Part shown: positions 36,109 through 47,300 of the stretch, piece by piece
How positions within the stretch are numbered: position 1 is the stretch's first letter
Layout of the letters: each line of letters begins with the position of its first letter
Source of the DNA: Leptodactylus fallax
Lineage: Eukaryota > Chordata > Amphibia > Anura > Leptodactylidae
DNA: 64,000 bases
Reading direction: 5' to 3'
Assembly: GCA_947044405.1 (NCBI GenBank)
Contig: CAMRHE010000157.1
Coordinates: 1,572,501 to 1,636,500, forward strand
Translations under genes and position numbers: made by a program
Notes under the pieces: model-generated
Told to the model about the DNA's origin: nothing
Databases searched by the model: none
Seen by the model: only the letters and a program-made list of their open reading frames with translations

Positions 36109-36157
36109 GCTGATCCGGAGGGAAGCAATGGCAGAAGGTTATTTGGGAAGGCTATTC

Positions 36158-36830
36158 TGTAAGGGAATTGCCAGTTGAGCAATTCCCCAGTACTGCTGCT
36201 AAAACATGGGAAGAAGAGAATGACAGACAGTGAGCCCTAAACTCGACCCAGCCACTGTCCCTGTCTACTTGCCTAACTGTCCTAGGTGACAGCCGACAAC
36301 TTGGAGCCGATCCCTTCTCTGAATAAGTGACACACAGAACAAGACAAGACAAAACAATACAGAAGCAAAGTCAGCAAGCCAAGGGTCACAGCGAGAGCGA
36401 CAAAGCAGTACCAAATTGTAATCCAAAGGAGTTGTCACAAGGGAAGCCAAAGGTCAGAGGTCAGAAATAATACAGTAAGAGCCAGTAGGAAGCTAGCAGA
36501 GGACAAAGTCACAGGACAGAGTACAATAGCCAGCAAACCTGTGTGGGCTGATGACCTGTATATAGGAAGTCCAGGACCTGCCCCAGAATTGATTGGTAGA
36601 CAGGCTGTCAATCACACAGGCAAAGCTAAGAATAACTGTTTGAGATGCAGAAAGAAACAAGGTGCAGAAGACTGATGTGGCTGAAATTCAATTACAGAGA
36701 AGAAGTACTAGGACAGTGTTCAGACTGAGCAACAAGAACCTTAAGCAAGGAATCAGACTGAACACACCTCCTGCACCGCAGCGTGCAAGCGGAGGGTGGC
36801 GCAGAGACCCAAATAGGCAGAGATGTTACA
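36158..36830 (-). repeat. 5' LTR of the gypsy-type element
   Basis: 673 bp, minus-strand start TGTAACATC at 36830 and end CCCTTACA at 36158. It pairs with 33995-34659. The gag start lies 50 bases downstream in the minus direction. Confidence 0.92.
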
Positions 36831-36835
36831 CCCAC

Positions 36836-37828
36836 AGAGTAAAATGAATATATTTTTTCTACTGCAAGGTGAGCAACATAAAATTTATAATGGAGAAAAC
36901 AATGGCGAAATAGCTTTTTTATCCATTCCCCTCAGAAAGAATTAATCAGTAAGATCTTTGTAGCCTATAATCATGCCAATGACACATGCAAAACCAAGCC
37001 CTTACTTAGCTACATCAACGGAAAAAAAAAATATATATTTTGGAAGGTAAGAAGGACATAACAAAAAAAATATTCTTGTCATTAAGCTCACAAAAGGGGC
37101 AGTCCTTAAAGAGTTAATTAAACATTAATTAAAAGTGAAAAAATATAAATTCAGTGACATATTAAAATATATTTTTAAACAAACTGCATAAAGTGAACTG
37201 GTGTTTGTTAACAAATACTAAATAAGAACCTTAATTCTTCTCACCTACTATGAAGAAGGTTTGGTTTTTAGTGATAATTTCATCAGTACATGACAATGTA
37301 TGCATTTTATGCTTGCTTCCAAAGACTAGCCAAGTTTATATTCTTGTCTAGACCTGACAGATTAGGATGTTTCTAACGTTCAAATGCCTAATCCCAAATC
37401 CTGTAGTCATTTATAGTAGCGGGGACAAGTCAGATTAATGCCCCCTCCCCCAACTATACACTGTTGCTGAAAAAAACACTATTCAAATATGGAGTAAGGA
37501 CCTTAGCATGCAATAATAATATAAAAATATGGCTTGTTGTAATAATATGACACATTTGAACAGAGTCTGTCTCTTTAAACAAATCGATGCAAAATGCATC
37601 CATATGTTTTAACCATAACTATTGTGTTGACAAATATCTTTATGATTTTGAAGAACCATATTTTAAAAATGTTAACAATATTTCAGGACTTACTAAATGT
37701 CATTTATATAAAGAGGATGCAAAAAACACATAGAAATGGTCAGGACTGCCAAAGAATGTGAACAAGTAATGCAGGTACATGTTGCAATGGCTGCAATAGA
37801 AATGAAAACGTTGAATTGAATTGAAAAA
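36836..37828. other. Right part of the split repeat, then unassigned DNA
   Basis: 36836-37115 continues the A-rich dispersed repeat (AGAGTAAAATGAATAT, AAAGGGGCAGTCC). The rest is AT-rich without a gene. Confidence 0.45.
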
Positions 37829-38007
37829 GTTGCAACAGTGCTCTGCTAGCACCAAGAACATTACTGCTAATTCTTACTGTATCCAGGAATACATGAAAAT
37901 GTATACGGTTTGATCAAGATATAGACCAAGAACCTCATTTTCATGTATTTTTACATACAGTAGGAATTAGCAGTAATGTTCTTGGTGCTAGCAGAGCGCT
38001 GTTGCAT
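37829..38007. repeat. Long near-perfect hairpin, arms about 74 bp
   Basis: The left arm TTGCAACAGTGCTCTGCTAG at 37830 is mirrored by CTAGCAGAGCGCTGTTGCA at 38006. The arms continue through CACCAAGAACATTACTGCTAA to TACATGAAAATG, with few mismatches. The loop of about 30 bases (TATACGGTTTGATCAAGATA onward) holds AACAAGAACC-like sequence. No terminal match to the other palindromic families in this window is visible. It could be a MITE or a transcribed hairpin. Confidence 0.85.
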
Positions 38008-38632
38008 TATATAAACAAGATGTGATATTATCCCATATTGGAGGTGACAAAGATTGTTACCTGCTTAAAAAAGCAGTCCTGTCTATCAAACTCTGGACTT
38101 TCACCTCTTCAGTTCCACCTCATATCTGCTGCTGATCAGTCACTATCTTGATTTTTAGGCTCCCCTTTCTCTGTTTTCTGCTATCAATCCCATGATGCTT
38201 TGGCACAGCATCACATGGACAGCTAGCGCTACTATCAACTGCGATTATTGGGGAAGAGTGTAATTGTCCTTCTCTATAGTCTCCTACACAAGCTATCATA
38301 GCATGCATATAAAGAGAGGCTAAACTTCCACCTTCTTCATTAGAACTGCGTGACTGGAGCCTGTCTAATCATCAGCAGTAACTGCGATAGGAGTTTCGGT
38401 TCCTTCTATGGAAAACCTGTGACGAACAGTCTATGCAGCTTCACCATACACGAGGTTCTGGCATCAGAGATGATGGCCCCTAGAGAGAACAGAAAAATAT
38501 GTAATTGCCAGGGGAAGGGTGGAGGGGGGGGGGTCACATGATCCAACTGAAGAGAAAGAATCCCATGAATATTCAGATAGCAAAAATAAAGTAATACTAG
38601 GCAATTTATATATGTATGTCTATATCTATACA
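38008..38632. other. Unassigned non-coding DNA
   Basis: No coding signal with family resemblance. It contains a poly-G stretch near 38524. Confidence 0.4.
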
Positions 38633-39200
38633 CAGTACTCTGCAAAAGTTTCAGGCAGGTGTGGATAAAATGCTGTGAAGCAAGAATGCTTTCAAAAATA
38701 GAAGTGTTAATAGTTTATTTTTTGTAAATTAACAAAATGCAAAGTGAATGAACAAATGAAAAATCTAAGTGAAATTAATATTTGCCTTCAAAACAGCATA
38801 AATTCTTCTAGGTACACTTTCACACTTTTGCAGGAACTCACAAATATCTTACAGAGAACTAATCTTGGAGAACTAATTGCAGATATTTTGTGGATGTAGG
38901 CTTGCTCAAATCCTTCTGTATCTTCATATATTCCCAGACAGACTCTATGATGTTGAAATCATGGCTCTGTCTGTGGGGGCCATATCATCACTTCCAGGAC
39001 TCTGGACTCTGAAGATAGTTCTTAATGATATTGGCTGTATGTTTGGGGACATTGTCCTGCTGCAGAATCCTTTTGGAGCCAATCTGATGGCTCCCTGATG
39101 GTACACACTATCTTCTCTTACAGCCAAATACGAAGAAGCACAAAGGAACCTGCAACATTGAGGGCCATAGATGCAGTGGTCTACTGTAAATGCATGTACC
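38633..39200 (-). mobile_element. Degenerate Tc1/mariner-type remnant
   Basis: Starts CAGTACTCTGCAAAAGTTTCAG, a typical Tc1-like end. On the plus strand it then has ATATTCCCAGACAGACTC, a decayed version of the conserved segment before the third catalytic residue, and GGGGACATTGTCCTGCTGCA, the complement of the QxD region. The right end is lost or decayed near 39200. Confidence 0.65.
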
Positions 39201-40184
39201 AGTTGACCTGTGAACCTCACTAAGCAAGGTTATTCACAAGGTGGCATTGAGTATGCAACCAGAGGGAAATCTGGATGCCCAAATACAATTTGCAAACTGA
39301 GAGTAATATTGGTATTAGGGAAATATGTCAAAGCTGGTTTTCTCCTAATCTACAAAAGTGACATACATAGCAAAGGTATATTATTTATCACTGTAATGTA
39401 CTCTGTAATACTGTGTTAATAGTTGAGCATGCTTGGAGGAGGAGGAGATAGACTCCCTTTAAATTCTTGTGACCTTATGTATGGTTACTGTAGCTAATTC
39501 CATATTTAGCTGGTCCATTATATTATTTAGGATATGTTTTCTATGTATAGTAGAGCAGTTGAAGTAACTATTTAATTTCTAGAATGTATCGACACAGTCA
39601 TGGTTAAATTTTATAATGTCACATATCCATATCTTTTTTCCATGGAAATGTTCTCCTGAGATATTTCAGTCCAGCTTTCCATCACATGTATATGACATTG
39701 ATTATCTTCAGCGCTCTGTGCCAATTAGACTAACTTATTGTGTATGTTGCACATTAAAAAAAAAAAAAAAAAAAAACACTTTACTAAAAATAAAATAAAA
39801 AGATGCCATTATTCCACCTGGTTTTAAGCTAGCAAACACATGGATCCCATATTATGAAACAAATACCACATATGGTTTTATGTAAATTGCCCAATAAAAT
39901 ATCAATTTGTCAGTTTGATCAGGAAAATGGACTCCAGAGAACAACTGGTTTTCTGTACAAATGTCACGAAGGCTTCATGTATGCCCTCAGTCAACAGACT
40001 TAAGATCCTTACGCGAATGTAAATAGACAGAATGAGAGGGAAGAGAGGCTTATGTTAATCATTCAGTTAATAGCAGTAATTGAATTACAGACATTTAGAA
40101 GACTCAGGGTTCAGGTTGAAGACAGCTAGCCTTCCGAGCTTGTGTTTCCTTCTCTTTTTAAATATATATTGAAACCCTCCTCAG
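39201..40184. other. Unassigned upstream region of the FKBP gene
   Basis: No repeats with clear ends and no GC-rich promoter patch. A transcription start cannot be placed from sequence. It contains a poly-A tract near 39758. Confidence 0.4.
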
Positions 40185-40298
40185 ATAGTAAGGCAAGACC
40201 AAAAGATGATGTGACCGCGGAAGAAGGAAGATCTAAACCAACATATCACTATTTGGTTAGTAATATAAATCTCTTTGACAGAGTAAGTAAAAGAGGTG

Positions 40299-40650
40299 AT
40301 GCCACAAGGAATTCCCCAGACTGGGAAGATCCCAGATCCTATAGAACATGAAACCATGTGGGATACATCACTTGAACTAGAAGACAACATAAACATTGAT
40401 AAGATTCCTATTGTATGTGTGGAAGAGACAGATTCACAGCCAGAAGAATACAGGGAAAATGAAAGGCTTCTGCAAAGGACACCTAGTTTTGGAAAGACAG
40501 TCAAATTTCTTTTGCCCCCTATCACCATTGAGGACAATGCACCCCAAGAGGAAGAACTGCAGTTCTTTCAAGCAGTGGAAGATGTCCTGGGAGGTAGAGG
40601 TTACAGCTTCAAACATATTTTCTCCTCAGACCAGTGGATAGATATTACAG
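40299..40650 (+). CDS. fkbp16: FKBP gene, first coding exon
   Basis: Encodes residues 1-117, from [20 protein letters not shown] to DQWIDIT, ending in phase 1 at a CAG|GTATGA donor. ATG at 40299 has G at -3, and a stop at 40284-40286 closes the frame upstream. A possible acceptor CCTCCTCAG at 40176-40184 would make this exon 2 with a separate 5' UTR exon. The region is Glu/Asp-rich with [19 protein letters not shown], which is not a known domain to me. It leads straight into the FKBP-domain lead-in [13 protein letters not shown], aligned with WLDILGNGLLRKK of FKBP8. Confidence 0.8.
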
Positions 40651-41093
40651 GTATGACACCGTTTTATTTTGTGTTTTTGTTATATACATTATGTGATTAT
40701 ACAATGTCTGTAAGTATCATACATCATGGGTAAGGAGTTCTTCATCTATAATCATTTAAATCTCAAATTAAGCATCTAATACATTTTTTGGGGAAGTTAT
40801 CATTAGTCCTGTGCGATAAGGTGCAATGTTTGGTAAATGCCCTATAAAAAATTTTTTTAATATTACTTAGGTCTAACTAGTGTACATTTTGGTTTCTGGC
40901 ACAAAGACCACCTGAAAAATAAAATACATAAACACATACAAAGAAGCAAAACAGTTTTGCTGTTGTAACTAGATTACAAAAAGTTAAGGATGAAAGTGAT
41001 GTCTCAACCGCAAGCATGTAAAAGCAAAAAGGGCTTAAAGATGAAGTTGTCATATCAGAAATGTTCAGGAATCTGCACATCCTGTAAAAAAAA

Positions 41094-41154
<61 letters not shown>

Positions 41155-41257
41155 TATATATATATTTATTTTTTTTTTGTGTGTGGCACTTGACAGGTGC
41201 TGCTGTTACATTATCTTAATAAAAATAATAAGCTTTATTTATTTTTTAAGCAAAAAA

Positions 41258-41305
<48 letters not shown>

Positions 41306-44300
41306 TTTTTTATTTTTTTTTAAACAAAATAATAATAAAGCAATATAAGCATTTATTATCTTCTGACAATGTGACAATGGCACCTGTCAAGTGGTGGAAT
41401 ATTTTGAACAGTGAACAGTCAGTTCTTAGGATGATGTGTTGGAATGAGGAAGGTTAAGAGCGATACAACTTTGACAAAGGCCAAACTGTGATGTCTCAGT
41501 ACATCTCCTAAACAGGCCATCTTGTGAGGTGTTCCCAGTATGCAGGGATTAATACCTATCAAAAGTGAAATGAGGAAGGACAACCTGTGAACTGACAACA
41601 GGGTTATGGGAGCTGAAGAATCATTGATGCATGTCAGACTCGCAGGCCCCACCCTGCAACTTATAGGATTTACATTATCTACTGTTAATGGATTGGTGCC
41701 AGATATGACAGGACACCTTCAGAGGTCTTTTGGAGTCCATGCCCTGATGGGTCATTGTTGTTTGAGGGACATATTATAGTAAGGGTGTGGTTGCCCAGGG
41801 CCCGAGGCTGCAAGGGGGCCCAGCGGCAAGTAATTTGACATTTGCCCCATTATAATCTAACCCCATAATCAACTATATCAGCATATGCTGTTGTGGGGCA
41901 TGGGAGTCTACTGGAGGTATTGGTTGGGCGATCCTCAATATTTGCGAGTTTTGCTCAGTTTTGTTTTGCTCAGACCAAACACGTCCTAACCGCAACTGCT
42001 ATTATTATACTCTGTGGTCTTTTTAGAGAAAACATAATAAATAGAGTTACTCACTTCCCCTGGGCTCTAGCATGTGTCCCTGTCCTCTTTGAGCCTCCTG
42101 GGTCACACCGGTGTTATGACTCCAGTGACCCCAGAGTATAATAGCATTTCATGGGTGGCAAGCCATGTTACATTAATAGTACGTGTTTTTTTTTATTTAT
42201 TTATTTTTTATTTTATTAGTGTTGGGGCCACTGTAGGACATTTTGACATTAAATGGTAGCTGTGGGACATTATGCTATGTGGAGGCTGCTATGAAACATT
42301 ATACTGTGTGAACAGGACACTATGAGACATTATACCGTGTGGGGGCCACTATGGGACATTATACTGTGTTAACGGGCCACTATGGGACTGCATGGAGGTC
42401 TTCTAAGGGACTTTATTCTGTCACAGGATTCTTTGGTGTGAATTGGAGGGTGCCCAAGCTTTGTGAACAGCCCAGGGCCCTTTGTACCTTTAATCTGCCC
42501 CTGGCTGTTTTGCATGTGGAGGACCTAAACAATTCTAGGGTTTAATTTTATGGCTGTTTGCTGAAACAGAAATTCACAGTAGAAAGTCTTAGACTGTGTA
42601 AGAGAAGAGTTTGACATTTCTGAATATTACCATTTATCGAAGTATGTTGGCAACTAATAATGATTACTCGCTGCCCTTGAAACACTGGTCCTGTTATAAT
42701 ACAGTTATACTGAGATCATTGAGAAACCTCTGTATTCGTGCTACTATTCTCTACAAACATATATATTGAATAGCAAAACAATCTGTTAACAAACACGTTT
42801 ACACACACATACTAATAAAGCACCAGTGAATTGATCATTTAGTCACAGTAACATTTCCTATCATTGATATTTATATTTATTTTAGAATTTTCTGGATCTC
42901 GCACTAAAGCTTCATGCAGTTATGTTCACAGAGCATCTGCGACAGTGCAGACCTGTACTGCTTTCATATGCTGCCATACAGGTTTGTTGGGTGCTGTATG
43001 TATGATGTTATTCTTTCACAGAAGCAAAGCTTCTAAAGGAGAACATTGTAACCCACATGCTATCAATGGCAAATGCCACAAGGATTTTTTTTTTTAAAGA
43101 GCACACAGAGATGTATACAAAAAGCTGATGGACCGCAATGCAAAATAGTCTATACAACTCCCTCTTCCCAAAACACAAAATAACATTTGTAGCAGTACTG
43201 TAATGTTATAATATATAAAAGGAGTTTGAGCTCATCATTTTCTAAGGTTAAGGCTTGGCTGCAAGCTCTGCACCTCCTATAGCTATACCATTGTAAAAAA
43301 AAAAAATGGAAAAGTTATAAAAATGCCAAAAAATTCCCCTCACAAAATGAAAAGACATCTTCCTGTCACAACTACTCTCTGCTCAGACACTAAGTGGAGC
43401 AGCTGTTGTTGTCTCTCTCAGAGCAGGAAGTGTCAGTATTATATGAAGCACCAATCCGCAGCTGAGTTACATAAAACCTTGAGTCTGCACAATTTATCAA
43501 CAATCTTGCACCAAAACTTGGTTAGAAATTATTTTTCACAAGTCCTCTATTGTGCAATAATGTACAATTTATTTTCCATTATTTAGACCGGAAAACTAGT
43601 GTAAATAACATCTAGTTGCTTTAGATTTCACTCTCTAACATAACAAAATGCGCCTCTTAATAGATTTGGCGCATTTCATGCCAGAGCATTTGATTTGGCC
43701 TACATACTACATGCCAATCTTAAAAATCGGCTTCATGTTTGCAGCCGGGGAAACTTACTTGGGCTCAGTGTCGCCAGAGACATAGAATCTGGCAATTTCT
43801 TTTCTGTTCAGAAGGAAAGCACCTGGATGTCTTTCTCTTGCTGGCCTGCTGACAGTCTGCTGAAATCTCATCTACGGTAATTTAGCCTTTCATCAATTAA
43901 TTGTTTACAACCCCCTTAATTTCTTTTCACAATTGTAAAGAGATTACCCACCATAAAATCCCATTAATGACTGTAATTTCTAAGGAAGAATACCCTGTTC
44001 TGTTTTGAGGACATTCTGTAGTAACACACTATGCAGAGGTTCTGAGGATTTGGCTCATGTGCTGTACTATGCAAGAGTCCTGATGTTGTAATTTCCCAAC
44101 GTCCCTATGTCAGCAAAGTAACATGAGCCTTTATGAAACTTTAAGTAGGTCACAGTATTCCACACTTATATTTTCTAATGAAAACCAGCTCTTTTGCTTC
44201 TATTACTAATCACCTTCCCAGTATACACATATAGTCCAATCAAAGCACTGTATGACCAGAAGGCAATTGCAAAGTCACACACATAAAATAAACGCCTGTT

Positions 44301-47300
44301 GGTTTAGAGCTTTCCCATTGATTAAGTTACAAGAAATATGCTCGCAAAATTTATACTAAAGTTAAAACAACCACACAAGGACTATTCCAGTTACTTCAAA
44401 AAGTATAAAAAGACCATTGTGGATGTCTGTTCACAGGTTTATTTATCCAGGAAAAATGCCATTTCACTTACATAAACTTACAGCTGACCCATGCCATGTC
44501 TTTGACTACCTTCTATGATATCGGATTTTATTGCCCATCTTTAGGATAAGCCATAAATATCTGTTCAATGGAGGGCCTCACTGTCACTGCAGCTCAGCTC
44601 CCACTGACTTCAAACGGAGCTGAGCAGCAGTATTGGCGCCCAGCCATTATACAGAGCAAAGAGCCAAATGCTTCAGCACATTGCTGTGTATAGTACAGGC
44701 AGCGGATGTTGCCCCATACAGTTGATCCATGTAGGGGAGGGCTGTTGACTCCCAACGATCAGATATTTATGGTCTATCCTAAGAATAGGCCATAAAATAT
44801 GATATCCTGAACACCTCCTTTAATACCATTGTATAGGTTTAGAATGGAGGCTTGCTATGCAATACCATACCTATTATTCACTTACAGTAAAAGACACTTA
44901 ATACAATCTTAGGCCCCTTGTAGATGACCGTGGTAGAGATCAGTGTGCTATCCGTGTTTTTCATGGATAGAACACTGACCCATTCATTTCTATGGGCCCG
45001 TACACATGACCGTAAATTACATGGACACGTGTGCAGGCTGACAGTCTGGGCCACAAAATATAGAACAGGTCCTAGTCCTGTCCTATTTTGCAGCCCCTTA
45101 TATTTAATTTAATGAAAGGGTCCACGGAAGCACAGCCCGTGCGCTGCCCGTGCCTTTAATTCACGGCCGGCTGGAAGCAATGCAGCCGGCCTTAAAATGG
45201 GTTTTCCGGGCAAAAATTGTTAGTGTTATTAATGGGTTAATAAATGCACCCATATACCTTTAGCAGTGTTTTGATTGATTTCTGGGAGCTCCTGGTATCT
45301 TCTGCATTTGTTTACATGGTTCAGCTTCCTGCTATGTAACTTCCACACTAGCTACCTCTTACCTCACTCCCTCCCCCTTCTTCTCTCCCTCCCTCCCATA
45401 CACCCCATCCCTGTCTCTAGCTATCACGCTCACAACTACTAGCCCTTCCCTACCTACTCAGCTCAACCTCTGACCCCATTATATACTTACCTCACTTCCT
45501 CTTGCGGGACAGCCCATCCTTTTTTCTGACTGCCGTGCATGCTATAGGTAAGATAGGTAAGTAAGATGGAGTGGATGGGGGGGGGAAGTAGTAGCGACGT
45601 TACGTTTCCGGAAACAGGGAAATGGATCGTCACCGGATAACCAGTAAATGTCCCTGGGGTGGTCACATGGAGATATGGGTAACTGTACATTTTTGATATA
45701 TTATTTAGAAAGTAGGAGGCTGTTTAGATTAGTGTAGGGATTTCAATTTATTCCGGACAATGGTCCAGACAATTTTGTAATAGAGGTTACTGATATTACA
45801 CATAAATAAAGCTGTATGAGCCATTGCCAGTCGTGTCCTTTAACGTGGAGATGGTGCCTGGACATATAAAGTTAGTCTGAAATGGCATCATATACTGTGA
45901 GGTAATGCGGGAGCATGAACAGAGGAGGGCTCGTTTTAGGGAATCTAACTGCAGAAGGGTTTACATTAGGAATTGTGATAGACCCGTCTGAAAAGATGTG
46001 TCTTTAGTTTGCGCTTGAAGCTGTAGAAATTGGGGGTTAATCTGATTGTCTGGGGTAGAGTGTTCCAGAGAAGTGGTGCAATCGGGAGAAGTATACAGGC
46101 GTGGGAAGTTCTGATAGTAGAGGATGTTAGTCTTAGGTCATTTAGTGAGCGGAGAGCACGGGTTGGGCGATAGAGATGAGGGAGGAAATGTAGGGAGGTG
46201 CAGCATTATGGAGAGCCTTGTGAATGAGGGTGATAAGTTTATATTGTATTCTGTATTGAATAGGCAGCCAATGTAGTGACCGACATAGGCCAGAGGCATC
46301 GCTGTAGCGTCTAGACTGATAGATGAGCCTGGCTGCTGCATTCAGAATAGATTGTAGAGGAGAGAGTTTAGTAAGGGGAAGACCGATTAGTAAGGAGTTA
46401 CAGTAGTCAAGGTGAGAGTGAATCAGGGCGACAATAAATGTCTTTAATGTATCTGTGGTAAGGAAAGGGCAGATTCTGGAGATGTTTTTGAGGTGGAGAT
46501 GACATGAGCATGTGAGTGATTGGATATGGGGGGTGAAGGAAAGGTCTGAGTCAAACATAACCCCGAGGCAGCGGGCATACTGCCTAGGAGTTATAGAAAT
46601 GGCGGAGACTGCAATGGAGATATCAGGGACAGATCTATTAAATGGTGGAAACAGCAGTCTTTGAGAGATTCAGTTTCAGATAGTGCGAAGACATGATATT
46701 TGAGACAGCAGAGAGACAGTCACTGGTATTCTGTATTAGTGCAGGGGTGAAGTCACGGGATGATGTGTATAATTGGGTGTCATCAGCATAAAGATGGTAC
46801 TGGAAGCCAAATCTGGTGATGGTTTGTCCAATGGGGGCTGTGTAGAGAGAGAAGAGCAGGGGGGCCTAGGACCGAGCCCTGAGGAACCCCAACGGCAAGG
46901 GGAAGAAACAGAGACTACAAATGATACACTGAAAATGCGGTCTGAGAGATTAGAGGAGAACCAGGAGAGCGCAGTGTCCGTGAGGACGACAGAGCAGAGC
47001 ATAGTGAGGAGGAGTGGAGTTGATGGTCAACAGTGTCAAATGCTGCCAAGAGATCCAGTAGAATAAGAAGAGAGTACTCACCATTGGATTTAGCCATCAT
47101 GGAGATCATTGGAGACTTTTGTGAGGGCCGTTTCAGTAGAGTGCAGAGTGTGGAAGCCAGATTGTACGGGGTCAAGAAGAAAGTTAAGAGAAAGATAGCG
47201 GATTAAACGAGAATATACCAAGCATTCCAAGATTTTGGAGATGAAAGGGAGGTTAGAGACAGGTCGATAGTTAGCAGCACAGGACAGGTCAAGGGAGGAT

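Larger units (their letters stand above)
33990..36835 (-). mobile_element. Ty3/gypsy-type LTR retrotransposon lacking pol, with target duplication
   Basis: Two LTRs (33995-34659 and 36158-36830) flank 1498 bp of internal sequence. CCCAC is duplicated at 33990-33994 and 36831-36835. On the minus strand the LTRs begin TGTAAC and end TTACA. A purine tract AAAAGGAGGGG stands just before the 3' LTR. Inside are a broken gag, a zinc knuckle and a retropepsin-like segment. Reverse transcriptase, RNase H and integrase are absent, so it was either deleted or moved by a related element's enzymes. It lies in an older dispersed repeat. Confidence 0.93.

Noticed and set aside
43743..43880. Segment with splice-like borders (TTTGCAG and CG|GTAATT) and raised GC in FKBP intron 1
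   Set aside because: It has no recognisable protein, and exon 1 joins exon 2 in phase without it.
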